64,000 bases of DNA from Rhynochetos jubatus (taxonomy: Eukaryota; Chordata; Aves; Eurypygiformes; Rhynochetidae). Where the stretch lies: positions 9,280,589 to 9,344,588 of the forward strand of contig CM050652.1 of NCBI GenBank assembly GCA_027574665.1, written 5' to 3'. The translations under genes and the position numbers were made by a program. Positions 23,717 through 36,360 of this stretch are shown here, one piece after another. The notes under the pieces are model-generated. The model ran no database searches. It was not told where the DNA came from and saw only the letters and a program-made list of their open reading frames with translations. Numbering within the stretch: position 1 is the first letter of the stretch; each line of letters opens with the position of its first letter.

Positions 23717-26239
23717 GCTCCCTCACATTCCTGCTTTGGCCTCCAAGCTTTGTAACTGAGAAATTTCATAACTGAATCGCTCATCCCAGCCCACAGGGCA
23801 TGGCTGTTGACCTCACTTTTACACAGGTGGTGTGGAATACAAGGACATTTCAGGAAATTTCATCTGCCATGAGGCGCTTTCTGCCACACTATCTATCACC
23901 TTAACAACTGCTGGGGAGCGAGTACATAATGTGCTTGACATTAACACCTGTTTTTATAACACTCCAGTTAAATACCAGAGGCCAAGACTACTGGGTCTTA
24001 TTCAAAATACTGCTTACCCTCAAACCAGATTGTTTCCCAGAAAATGCTGCAGAAGAAAATTAATTCCCAAAAGAGAGTCAGCTTCTTTAATCTACTGGGA
24101 TGATTGCTTGTGAAAAGTCACTGATTACATCTCTAAGTTGAAATTAGTCGCATTTAAATGTCACTGATTGGAATACCTGATACTGCAAACTTAAATGAAG
24201 AAGAGATTGACAAAATATCCTAATCAGGAAAGGAGAGCATTAAATTAACTTAATATTCGAATGTACTTAATGAATTATACAAAGGGTGATTAATTAAATT
24301 CTAAAGCAAACCAGTAATGACAGGCAGTGGATTTTTCAGTTCTTACACTAGTGTCAACTTGAAGGTTTGTGTCGCAATGACATTGATAAAATATCTCAGA
24401 GAAGTGTAGCAAGGATGGATGTCCAGTGGCTCCTGGATCTATGAACAGAAAGAAGAGTTATGATCATGTGGTTTTATTCTTGACATAGTACAGGCCGCAA
24501 CATTTTATGTAGTAATTCCCCTACAAAGCTCACTGTGTTCAACCCAAGCACGTATTTGGCTCATCACACCTTATATTTAAAGTTCTGGTAACCTTACCAC
24601 AATGCTAAGAAAATTATTCCAGTGACAAATTCAGTTAGTATCTGTATTGTATCCTAGTGTCTGATCATTGTATTATGGTGTTCATGTATTTCCCTCAAAA
24701 CAAAATATCTTCTTCTTAGTTTAAAGCTCTGATTTCATTGATAATTATAGATCATAATGTCACATAGGCTTTCCAAGTATTAAATTGGATAGGCCTTGCA
24801 TTTCTAATGTAGCTTCAGTACTAAATTATGCTGCAAGAAGCTTCATCATTCCATAAATGTCCTGTAGGCAAGTTATGCACTTTTATGTTAATGAGTTTGT
24901 TTATCTGTTACTTTTTACGTGTTATTGAATAACAGAAAAACAGCACAGTCAGCTTACTGCCCCTATTTTCATATTTAAAAAAAAAAGTTTTTTACATTAC
25001 TTTTTGTATATTTATTATTTATGCATGATAGGCAGAAAAAGAGAAGATAGATGAAGAAAAAGAGAAAGATAGGCTCCAGAAAAAGAAAAGATAGGCTACA
25101 TGCCTCTGTTGACAAATGTCTCCGAATTCACAGCGATGAATGGTACATGCCACTGTAGACTTTTACTGATGACTACATAACCTGTTACATGTAAGTGTTT
25201 AGATTTTCCTCTCTTATTTTTCAAGGTAAATGTAATACTGAGAAACTACCATACATGTACAGGTGAAAAGAAACCCATAATTTTATTGTGCAACCCTCAC
25301 AGATGAAAAAAACTGACATGCCATGACCCTCCTTGTATGGCCAGGTTGATCCTAGCCTTGTGGTTTAAATATTACACAGTCAAATAAAATTAAATTGTCA
25401 AGCACTTCAGCAGCAAGGTTAAGATTTGTTGCCTCTTCATTACTCTACATAATTCTTAAGATGTCTATTGCTTTAAATACAGGTTTGTGGTTATCAATCA
25501 CCTTGGAAAAAAAATCTATGGACCTATTTTTACTGTCTTGTTGATGGGGTGAACACATCTGCTTGCAGCCACTGGTTAGCAGCACATGTAATACAGGAAG
25601 AAACTTGCTATTTGTTGGAACATTAAAATTCTAAGTATTTACACCATTGGAAAGATTTATGGACAGAAGGGAGAGATTCAGCAAATTATTTCCTATTGAA
25701 AACAATTAATAAGGAAGCAGATTACATCTTCTATATTTCTGGGTGGTTTTGAAGGTATACACTTCTTTATTTTCTATCTCTGAGAGGTGTAGTCCACCTC
25801 AAAAACTTTAACACTGTCCTAGATGTGGATAAGTATTGGATATAATATTTAACAAGCCAGCGTTTGAGGCAGGGAAACTGAATTTCTGATCTTTGCTTCT
25901 GGAACTAAACTACCTAAACATCAGGGAGCAGAGACCAAAGTCCAGGTCTCCACCTTACCTGAGGCCTACAGTACATAGAACTCAAATATTTAACCAAAGG
26001 TCTAAGCAGAGACTGCACTGTGGGCAAACTCGAGTTAAGCATTGTACTAACGTAGTACATGTAGTGATCGTAAGTTCCTTTGTAGATTCAGATTTTAACT
26101 CACTTTAATTTCTGAAAAATTGTCATCTGGAATTCTTCCCAGTATCAGTGGAGATGAAGAGGCAACTCCAGAGGGAAAGTTACCCCATTCAAGGTCCTGT
26201 GCTACACTGGAGGCACTTCCTTCAGGTGATTCTTCCCAC

Positions 26240-26357
26240 TTAAACTAGATTTTTTCTTTTTGTTTGTGGGGTTTAGGCCAAGGTTTTTGCTTTATTTTCC
26301 TTTTTTTTTTTGTCTTTTTTTGTTTGTTTGCGGTTTGGTTTGTTGTTGTTGTTGTTG
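26240..26357. repeat. T-rich low complexity ending in (TTG)6
   Basis: Runs of T interspersed with G culminate in six perfect TTG units at 26340-26357. It may be a decayed poly(A) tail on the minus strand, but no source element was recognised next to it. Confidence 0.7.
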
Positions 26358-26473
26358 ATATCCCCTGGAAGGAAAAATTTCTGTTGACTAGAGAAGCGTA
26401 AGTGATGAATGTAGATGAAATGTCTAACTTTCAGTAGGTGGAACCAGTTAAATGAATCCTAGCCTTCATGACT

Positions 26474-26565
26474 TACTTTGCCATCTGTAAAATTACAGCT
26501 GTTCCCTCCCTCACCAGGAGGTTGTAAAGCTAAATATGTTGAAGATAGATTGAGAAATGTTCAGA
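26474..26565 (+). repeat. MIR/CORE-SINE-like ancient repeat
   Basis: TTTGCCATCTGTAAAATTAC, then TCCCTCCCTCACCAGGAGGTTGTAAAG and GATTGAGAAATGTTCAG, follow in order the 3' part of MIR-type repeats (tttccccatctgtaaaatggg ... cacagggttgttgtgaggatt). The order of several blocks makes this better than a single-word match. Divergence is high, as expected for an insertion older than the bird-mammal split. Confidence 0.55.
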
Positions 26566-26606
26566 AATGGAGGTTGTGTATGATCTATGAACACAGAAGC
26601 CAGCAG

Positions 26607-26645
26607 GAATTTTGCTACTGATTTCAGCTGGGCCAGGACTTAACC
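26607..26645 (+). repeat. Short ancient CR1-like scrap
   Basis: GGAATTTTGCTACTGATTTCAG followed by CTGGGCCAGGACTTAACC matches one arm of the same old repeat type as at 23645-23716. It is about 40 bp long. Confidence 0.45.
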
Positions 26646-27851
26646 TGAATGATTTAACTTGTATTTGGAGGAAGCTTTTAATGGTTTTTATATCCTAGTA
26701 CTCATGGAACAGGTAAAAAAGTCAGTATACGATGGCTTTCAGAAAACTGGGCTTTCTTATTATGAACTGCTTACAAAAGATAATAAAAGAATTCTGAATA
26801 GCAAGGAAGGCTTAAATAACCTCTTGACTATTTTGCCTGTGTTATGTTTTATAACATTTCTAAGTATGATCACTTTTGCAGATGCTGGTTGCTACAGTTC
26901 TCGCAGGGGGACTTCAGCTCTTTAGAGATGCATGGATGTATATAGCATATTATTTCACTGAATGTCAACTAGTGAACCACTAGATACACACAACCAGAGA
27001 AAAAAATTATTTGCCATTCTACAGGAGTGTGAAAAATTCACAGAAAATTTTTGTTGTTGGTAATCTCAAAACATTAACACCCTGAAAACCATTCTTTTAT
27101 TTCCTTAAGCAGGAAAGATGCAGAGCAGATATAATTGTTATGCCTGGTATTATTTGATGCTGGAGCAGTTCCCATTTGCTACATTTAGCTGTTTGCCCAG
27201 TTGCATCCCAGCTCCATACCACTCAAAACACACCAATCTTCCTCCCTACCTTGTGTATAGGCAAGGGCATGGGCCAGTAAAACCCCCACTGCATTCTGAA
27301 AGGTTGGTTGGCTAATGGAATATAGACAGATAATTTTGGGTCAGAGAATGTTTTCTTTTTTCATAAAAGTCAAGCTTTTGCAGACAGGTCACCTTGACTA
27401 CTGTTATCCTAATGATTGTTGATTGCTTCTCAGGGAAGCTTTCTGTCACTACTCAAAGTTTCAGGAGAACTTAGAACATTTGGGTATCTAATAAGATAGG
27501 GCATATGAAAATATCTTCTTATGCAGACTTGGGTATTCATTCAAGTGTGTAAAACCAGACTCTGCCAAGCATTAGGAATATCCTAGCCAGTCAGTACTTT
27601 CTATGGCAACTGTAGTGTTAGTTCGCTGCACATGAAAGATGACATGTTAGCAAGAATATATGTAGGACACTCAAAGCCTTGCAGTGTGTCTACAAAAAGG
27701 CTAAATATTAAGCATTTTAGCTAAGGCCAGAATCTAGGTTCTCTGGTAGAATCATATAATAATAGTACCTTACAAAATAATCAAAAAAGCAAAATGTTCC
27801 TTATACCTCAAAACATTTCCCAAAAGAACTTGTGAGATAATAATACTTGGC

Positions 27852-28223
27852 TTGCATGACAAGGAAAGGAAATATTTATATTTTTCCAACTATAGAGAAA
27901 TTACACCTCTCCCTACAAAACTCGCAGAACTTGTGGAATTAAAAAGGCAAACTCCTCTCCTTCTGGAGCTCCAGAAAAAAATAATTACCAACAATAAGCT
28001 ACAGTTTGCCAGCTCTGACCTCCAAGCTTTTGGACGTCATGTGTTTTCAAGACTTCACAATCCACAAGAGAAAACCTGGCAAAGAGAGAAGTGTGGGTTG
28101 CTAAGGGAGTTCTACAACAAAAAAAGACCACATGCTAGCTCTGTGAGTGAGAGGGTAACCCCTAAATCACACACTGGAGTAAGCCCAGATTTCAGCTACT
28201 TACGGGTCAGCAGAACAGAATAA
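27852..28223 (+). CDS. Unrecognised 123-codon ORF, possible exon
   Basis: I do not recognise the predicted product. It is charged and leucine-rich, with an amphipathic LAELVELKRQTPLLLELQKK stretch (about residues 24-43) that could form a short coiled coil. The Arg/Lys-rich remainder has no cysteine pairs, signal peptide or membrane segment. GC content is higher than its surroundings. A pyrimidine-rich CTATAG-A just inside the ORF (near 27895) could be a splice acceptor. An ORF of this length is expected a few times by chance in 64 kb, so it may be random. Confidence 0.12.
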   Translation: MHDKERKYLYFSNYREITPLPTKLAELVELKRQTPLLLELQKKIITNNKLQFASSDLQAFGRHVFSRLHNPQEKTWQREKCGLLREFYNKKRPHASSVSERVTPKSHTGVSPDFSYLRVSRTE

Positions 28224-31200
28224 CACTGGCAGCTTTAGAAAGAAATCTCTGATACTTAAGCAAATGTGAAGTGGAAATAATACTAATTTAAGGACTGGAA
28301 AGCTTGTATCTTTAACCTCTTGTTTACCGTTTCAGTAAGTCCAAATATTATCCAAGCTGAAATATGACCTTGATGTAAAAAATACGTAGTTATTGCAGGA
28401 TGATGGTTGGTATCACCATGATAGAAACCCTACATATGACTCAGTAAAGTACTAAATGCAGTTGAGCTGTTCAAACTGAGCCCATTTTCCTGGAGTACCT
28501 GTAAGTTCTTTATTGAACAGTAAAGTACATTTTTGTATAATTGCCTATGCCTGTCATATGAAAGCCTCTATTCCTTCCCTCTTCTTTTGCAGAACATTCC
28601 CCTTTTTCAGACATATTAAATGCATGCAATTCAGCACCAGGGAACATCCTCAGAGTTATGTGTGAGCCTTTGGTACATCTCCATATTGTTTTGTTTCAAT
28701 ACATGCAGGAATATATTCTGAAACAGCTATGGCTTGTGATGTTTAGAAAACCAAAACTTTTTTTTAATGTGGTGAGGTTAACCTAGTTGAAGCATTGTGC
28801 AAACATCTGTCAGTGACATGAGAAAAACAAGAGTCTTGACTATCTGGTGGCCATCCATTATAAATACATGTTAGCAATAATAATGATCTCTGTGTTTGGC
28901 CCAGGAATAAAAGCACATATGGACTCTATGTGCTTAAACTACCATGTTATTTATACTGAAAAGAAAGAACAATTCAAAGATTAATGAAGAATCTCTAAAG
29001 TTTTTTTCCCCTTCCAATGTTGCTGTGGGAGAGCATCTTTTCTATTAAGGGAAAAAACAAACAGAAATATTGGATTTTGAAAACTCTTCTGCATGGTATT
29101 TTAATTGTTTTAGTGTCATATTCTCAGAAACTAATTTATAATATAGCAGCTGTCTTCTTTCTGTAACCCTATAATAATTTTTGGATTTTAAATCAGGTTC
29201 AAATAGCAGCCACTGTTCTTTCCCACTAATTGAAAAATGGAGTCACAATAGGTAAATCAGAGTAAGAGAGTTGTATAATAACTCAACAAAGAGGAATAGG
29301 ATCCTTTCTTTACTTAGCTGAAAACTGATTTAAAAGCTGTTCGGTTCACATCAAAATATCTTCCACAAAACTGATTCATTTTACTTTCCAAATTACACAG
29401 AACTAAAGGGTTTGGAATTTTATTTTCTTTTTTTTACAATGTCCAAGCTACTCACATAGAATGTTTTACAATGGTGATCAAATCTGATGCCCAGAAAAAG
29501 CTGTGGGAATTGAGGCCCATGAAATCTTGTTTCAACTGCCTTTATATTTGCTGTCGGAGATGGGTATCATTCTCAAAAGGAGAAGGGCGTTACTTTGGCT
29601 CCTAGTGCATTGCTGATCCCTCCCTTGTGTATTTGTCTCTGAAGAAGCAGGAATAATTGTATAGCTTAGCACTCAACCAGCAATCAGTAAAGCTATGTAT
29701 TGGTCATCACTCTATACTCAGAAATAGTACAGTTTAGGAGCCTGTAAAACCAGGAAAGTGTTTCCCAAAATCGAAAAAAAGGGGCATTTATCTGCCCCAA
29801 GTTGTTTATTATTTTTCTTTTTAATAATTAAATAGGTACTTGGAGCTTTCAATCACATTCTCCTAGCACTTTGCTTAGACTCTGGAGGAGGGAATTAAAG
29901 GTAATAGTTCAACAGTTTCATGAGAGCAACAAAGCATTTATCTGGTAATAGATGGATCTGCTGCAGAAAGCTCAGGTGTTCATCGGTAACTAGTAACCAG
30001 CACTTCAAATTAAGGAGGAGAACAATACGTAAAAGCAAAAGATGAAGAGCTCTTTCTTTGCATTATTTAAGGCTTCTGATGCAAACTGAGTACTTTTTTC
30101 TTCAAAAGTAGGCCATTGAAATTATAAGGGCTATTAGTGTAATGCTATTTCTTGTGAGGAAGAATATGACTCAGATGGTTGAATTTTTGATGGCTTACAA
30201 TAAAAGGAAATTATGCAAGTCTGATCATTCTATTTCAAAGCCCAATATACCATAAAGAGTGTTAGTAGTTTTTTCTGTTCAATTAAATACTTTAGTGTGT
30301 TTATTGCTGCTTATAGTGTAATGTTCCTCTTCTACAGAGGCTGCATGTAACATACTTAGTTTTCTTTTTTGAATTGACATTGGACATCTTTTGCAATTCT
30401 CAGCACAAATATGTAAAACTGTTTTAAAAGTCATTTGCTAAAAGTGTACTATGAAATTATTATGTAAATAGCTGTGATCACACACTTCAGAAACTGTCGC
30501 TTATATTCTGTTGCCAGAAGTTCCAAATGAAGATTGTTGTAGAAACACAACAGTTAAACAATCTATAAGGATATGGGTTTTCTAGTAAAATCACTGAAAA
30601 CTATGCCTTCTAACTTGGGAATGTTTACATTTAAAAAAAGCACTGATCTAATTAATCTGTGGTCACTGTCAACAAAACTTAGAGCAATAGTCACTGTGTG
30701 AACCAGCACAAAGGAAGCAGTCAGATAAACCTGAAACAAACTGCCTAGCCCAGATGGGTGGTCTTGCAGGTTGTCACTTGGTTTGCCCTTTATGTTTACA
30801 TCACTTGGTTATTTTTTCCATTAGAGAAGGCCATTAGATGCAGGGCTGATTGGTGTGTTTTCTTAGTTTCGTACCCATTCATCATGTTCTAAATATTGAT
30901 TCTGCAGCAAGAGTCCTGTGTCACTAAAATTCTGGTGACTTCAATCAATAGCGGATATTCTTGTTACTAGGCTGATAGGATCTGGATGTCTGTGACAAGC
31001 CTTTTATTTTCACTGTTGGGGTCATCACTATGAGAGATAAATTTTCTTGTGAAGGACCTAATTTTTAAGATACCTGCACACTCACAATGAACATAGTATG
31101 CTCAGAGTTGAGTGAGAAACACCCTTTTTGTCCCTCAGCCCAGAATATCTTTCATCTGTTTCATCCTACTGAAGATTTCACAGAGACTTTGGGAATAAAA

Positions 31201-33841
31201 GGGACTACAGCTCACATCCTAAGATCGACTGTAACCTAGGACAGGAAAATCAGAAACTTGGAACTTCCCACAACTGCTTCAAATACATGCTATTGCTTTG
31301 TAACAGTAACATTAATTAAATAGTTTGGAGTGACATTGCCTACATGTCAGGTTGCTTCCGTTCCACAGTGCCTATTCTGGAGTAAGTGAAGATCTTTCTT
31401 GCCCTCTCCCATACACACACACATTCACTCATCTAATATTACATTTAGAAGAGATTACTTCCAGCTTGGACTCCCAAATGTTTCCACTGGGAGACAGTAA
31501 ATTCTCCATTTATGTAGCATGAGAATTCAGTGTATATGCAATCACGGTTTAATGAGATAAAACACAAGCTGATAGTCTGAATGGGTCTTAGGTATACTTA
31601 CAAACTAAACATTGAACTATATGTCCAAGAAAAGAAGCAAAACTTCACTGTACTGGAAGAGAAACTGAGCAATAAAAATATGACAGATCTGTGTTTAAAT
31701 TTTGATGTTTAAATTTATGATGTTCTTAAGTGGCGAGTTACTGGAACATTGGATTTCACTTGAAATTAAGAGACCAGTGCCGATAAATACACATACGTAC
31801 GTGCTTGTATATATATACACCTATATAACATGTGAGTTGCATTACACAAAGAAAAGGTCCCTTTTAAGTGGGATGAAATAGCAAAGATGATAGATTTTTA
31901 CCAGTAAAAGAAATATTCATAACAAGTAGATTAGAGATTTGGTTATGTTCAAAACCATGTATCAATAACAACAAAAACCTACCCTACAGCTACTCTAAGG
32001 TTGAACTTTTATTGTTTTTAACCAAAACATTTAGCTATTGATTCAGAAACTGACTCACTGTGAGTACCAGGGAAAGGAGAGAGCCAGTTAGGATTGCTTG
32101 ACTTGCTGACTGAAAAGAAGGCACTAAACAGAGTGAGAGAGAAAGGGGCGAGCTGGAAGTTTCAAACCGATGTTAACAGTTAAAATGTTATGTGTGTGTC
32201 TGAAAAACCAATTCTTTTTGTACAAAAAAAAAAGTGTGCAAACTTTTCAGCCAGGGTTTAACAGCTTCTTTTCTCAAACTGGTGACAAAATTTCTCATTA
32301 AATGAAATATTATTTAATATTAAAAGTTTTCTGTTGAAAATACCATATATGTTTGATTAAAATGTATCCTTTTTGATATGTGTATACATAAGAAAAGCAA
32401 CTCTATATTTTCAAAGATTTTTAAAATCGGTATCCTGAAAGGATAAAGTTAGAAATCCACATGAGGGCATGCGATAGCAAGTAGCAACGTACAAACAAGG
32501 TTTAGAAAGAGGCAAAAAGAATGGATGGAGACAAGTTTTTTGTAACAGTTCAAATTTTGGACAGAAGCCTTAGTTTGCGTGTTTTGTCTGAGTCAGTTCA
32601 CTTGTCACTAACTCATTTCCGTACAGTGAACAAATGAATGCATTTGCTTTTGAGTCCTGGTATGGTCAATATGTGAACCTTCTTGTTGATAAATGGGATC
32701 TTAAAACTTAAGTGAAAAAATCATAAGAGCTGAGTGTTTGAGAATTCAAACAAATAATTTGTCAGGAAACTGTAACCATCTGTCAGTTCCTTGCACTCTT
32801 AGGCTTTTTTTTCTTTTTTTTTTTTTTTTTCCCAGGCCACTAGAGAAGATGGCCAAACTGCCAAAACCAAATAAAGAACATACCTTTTGGGCTTTTGATC
32901 AAAACAAGTGCGAAGATGATCTGTCACATAAAGGAAAAAAAATAAGATCATAAAGACATTACTTAGATTGTCAAAATGAATCACAGATTTACACTATAAA
33001 ACAGAGGCCAAAAGTACATTCCTGAGTTATTCTATGTCAACAGCCATTTTAGATGGCAGGAAACTTATTCTCCAGTTCTATTCCAAAATCAGCTTTGAAA
33101 GAACTAAGGCAAATATGGAAATGACAGGTGTTTGATATGAAACAGCTATTTGAAAATACTGGCATCTCATCTAAAAATGACCTGAATTTCCAAGGTGTAG
33201 GGTTGCATGAGAAACCACTCAATCCCTGGTTCCTTTAGAACGTAGATGCCATATCCTGCTTGGAAACGGCACCAGGTCCTGCCAGGTTGAGTCTGTTTCT
33301 CTACTTTGTTACTTGCAGAAATGATAAAGAGAACCCATGATGTAAACAGTCAGTGTTGACCAGCTCCACTTTAACAACGTTAACTCAAATACCAGAAGCA
33401 GCTTTCTCACCGATCAACTGAATACAGTAACTTGGATAGGCTTTTTTCAGCAAGCAGACTTCTGACACCCAGGGTAGGAACGGGCTCATCTACTGCAAGC
33501 ATCAACATTTCCTCCTCAGATGCTCCTCCTGGGGTCGTGGCAATGTCAGAGAGAGAAATATGCACTTTTAGGGACTAATTCATCTGACACTTTATACATC
33601 TATTTTAAGAAGAAATCAGGGATCTCTAAATCCATTGGGTATCTAGGGAAAGGTTTTCTTAAACCTTACGTTGAATATGTGGTGTGGAGATTCACTGAAC
33701 ACGGAATCAGCCTTCTTGCCTGTAGGCCATTATAACATTTAAGGAAAAGGTTGCTAATTGCACTGATTCCCTGCTGAAATTAGAAGTTTAGAGTGATTGG
33801 TTTATTGTTTTTCTGCTTTCATTGCTTTTTCTTTTTTTCCA

Positions 33842-34115
33842 GTCAGATCTACTAAGTACCCATGTGCTGGAGAGTTTCCCAGATATGAATGATAGCTGTC
33901 CAATTAAAAAAAAAATCAGAGTTACTGGAGAAGACAATAATTACAGATTTTGTGTGGTCTCATCTGCTTGGCATAAACTCAGGCTCCATAAAGACATGAA
34001 GCTGGTGTTTGTAATACTGCAGACTTCTAATACTCTAAAATCTTTACCATGCTCACTGAAAGCATGGAATGTTCTTAAGTTTTCAGCATTTGGAGATCTT
34101 TTTAGCAATAAATAA
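33842..34115 (+). CDS. Unrecognised candidate terminal exon
   Basis: A long pyrimidine tract (GCTTTTTCTTTTTTTCCAG, ending at about 33841) looks like a strong splice acceptor. The frame then stays open for about 91 codons to a TAA at 34113-34115, which overlaps two AATAAA hexamers at 34107-34116. The predicted residues (for example ESFPDMNDSCPIKKK) match no family known to me. The arrangement is what a last exon would look like, but each part is common in AT-rich DNA. No donor-linked upstream exon was identified. Confidence 0.13.
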
Positions 34116-36316
34116 AGGCTTTTAAAGTCATTTTTCAAGGTATAGAGAATTGTGCTCTCTGGTTTTTGAGACTTTGGTGTTTGCTTCTGATTAGTAAGGA
34201 GAGAAAATTACCTCTTCCTCGTCTTCCTCCATTTCTTTCTGGGTGAAAAGTGAGATTCTTGCATACCTCATTTTTAGGAGCAGCTACCTTCAGCAGCTAA
34301 CAATTATCATGAGAAATGGAGCACAATCATGAGAACTGGCAAGACTGTTTCCCTTCAATACGACAAGATTGTGTAAAGAAACCACCCTAAACTTTAATTT
34401 TCTGAAATCTCTTCTTTGCTGTGAACTATTTAAGTATGCTAATGTAAATTATGTAAAGAACTTCCTTGTGATCCATCTGTTAAAATATCTTCAGCACGTT
34501 CTTAATGTTCATTAGGAAGCCATAAATAGAAAGAATAGTGCAGAGCCAGCTTAGAACACTTTCAGTAAAATATTTATTCTAATTGTCTCCTCTAGCTTGA
34601 AGTGTTGAAGTTGTTGGGGTTTGAAGACACAGGAATAATGTGCTGTGGAGCCTCTGCCAGTTGAACCATTAAGGTTTTCAAAAGCATGCTCTAGGTTAAT
34701 ATATGGCTCAAGGAAATGTCTAACTACATGTAAAATAGAATTTTTTAAAATTGGCATTTTGACTGCCCACAATTTTAAAGTATTTCAGTGTGAAGGCAAG
34801 AGATTGGCTTTCTTCTCTGAACTTTAGGGCATCACTTCTGAGAAAACCACCCCATATTTATTTAATTTACATTCTAGATCTGAGATCATTGTGTATGGAC
34901 ACCTCTCTGATACTATAAATAATGACTTCACTTTCAAATGTGCCATTTCCAAACATTGACACAACCATTATTTTTCATGGTCTGTTATTGTGATGAAATA
35001 CTGCCTAGCCCTGGCCTTAGTCCCATGAATAGGAAAATATTTTAAATTTCTAGGTCTACTAAAAAAATAAATATAGGAAAAGAGAGAAATAGGTATGTGG
35101 TGTAAGTACGAATTCTTTTATCAGGCAATACATAAATATCTTAAAACCCAACAAAATATGAAATACAAAGCATTATATGATATATTATCTATTGGGTACT
35201 TATCTTACTTAGCAGCCTATGTAACTCCATTGAAAGCATGTTGATTTTCCTGTTGAGAGTATTTTTCAGAAGCATTAATGGTTTTTAAAGTAAAGAAAAA
35301 AAGACAACATACTCAGCAAATAGATGTATTGGACTGAGATACAAATTCTTGACTGCCTCAAGCTTCATGTGCAATATTAGGAAAATTAGGAAAGTAATGT
35401 TACTGTTCTTGCTGTGATTCTCTTAACAGCCCTAACTTGCCCATGACCTTGGCTGCATGAACAGCCCAGTATCACACAGAGCAGCCAGGTGTGGGAATAC
35501 TGGCTGACTCCTTATGTCCAGCCAAGCTCTCCTGTCCTGGTAGTCTCACGGGATACAAAGTGAATACAGTGTCATGGCCATGTTTAATGGCTGTGGTGGT
35601 GGTCTCTAGATATAATTTTTCAAAATTTAAATAAAATGTCCTGTCCCTTTTTTTTCCTATTTATATTTTATTTTGGCTTTACTAGAAAGACATAAAATAA
35701 ATGTCTGCATTGTTTTGCAATGTGTCTTTTGGTACACTTTTTAAAATATTGCTGCTAAAATTTTCCAGGTTAGTAAAAGCTGGTGGAAAATCAGTTCAGG
35801 GACAAGTTGAATATAGTAGATTTTCTTCAGATTATGACTACTGAAAAGTAGAATAAAGTGCTGAACCACTGGAAAAAACTCTGCAAACCATGGCTACATA
35901 AATAGGTATGTGCTAGTAAATTCTAAGTTACACATCCTTTTATGTTTTTTATTTCGAGCATAGCTAGATTCCAGTGCATTCACATGGAGAAATATAGTAA
36001 TTTTTGTTTCCTTTAAGTACTCCATTAATTTCTGCCTGACAATCAGAGATGAGCAAACTAAATGACAAAAACTTTTACACATTTAATTGCTTTCCCTCAG
36101 GTAGTATCAGGTGTCCCATGGCCAAGATTTCTCCACCTTCAAATCTCTCCTGAAGATTTTCTCTCTCCTGGAGAAATCATTAACATTCTTTGTACCATTC
36201 AGCATCTCTACAAACTTTGTACAGCAATATGGACTAATATATCTGCAGTCAATGTCCCTGGCAATTCATGATTTTCTCGGCTCTGTATCAGGCAGAAACT
36301 ACATCTTGTCCACCTT

Positions 36317-36360
36317 AGGGAGGGAGGGAGGGAGGGAGGGAGGGAGGGAGGGAGGGAGGG
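36317..36360 (+). repeat. (AGGG)11 tract
   Basis: Eleven perfect AGGG units form the left edge of the large purine array. Eleven G-triplets separated by single A bases are a very strong intramolecular G-quadruplex pattern. Confidence 0.97.

Larger units (their letters stand above)
23075..36316. other. Long non-coding stretch with ancient repeats and weak ORF candidates
   Basis: This 13-kb block contains no recognised gene. It holds ancient CR1-like fragments at 23645-23716 and 26607-26645, a MIR-like fragment at 26474-26565, T/TTTG/TTG low complexity at 26240-26357, a 123-codon ORF at 27852-28223, and a T-rich acceptor-like site with an ORF and AATAAA at 33800-34116. A second T-rich acceptor-like site is at 32806-32835. 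Several parts (for example 23860-24340) have the even composition and TAAT-type words often seen in conserved enhancers, but conservation cannot be tested here. Confidence 0.5.

Noticed and set aside
35436-35510. Possible MIR/L2-like words (CTTGCCCATGACCTTGG, TATCACACAGAGCAGCCAGG)
   Set aside because: Single words match, but their order and spacing do not follow a known repeat well enough.
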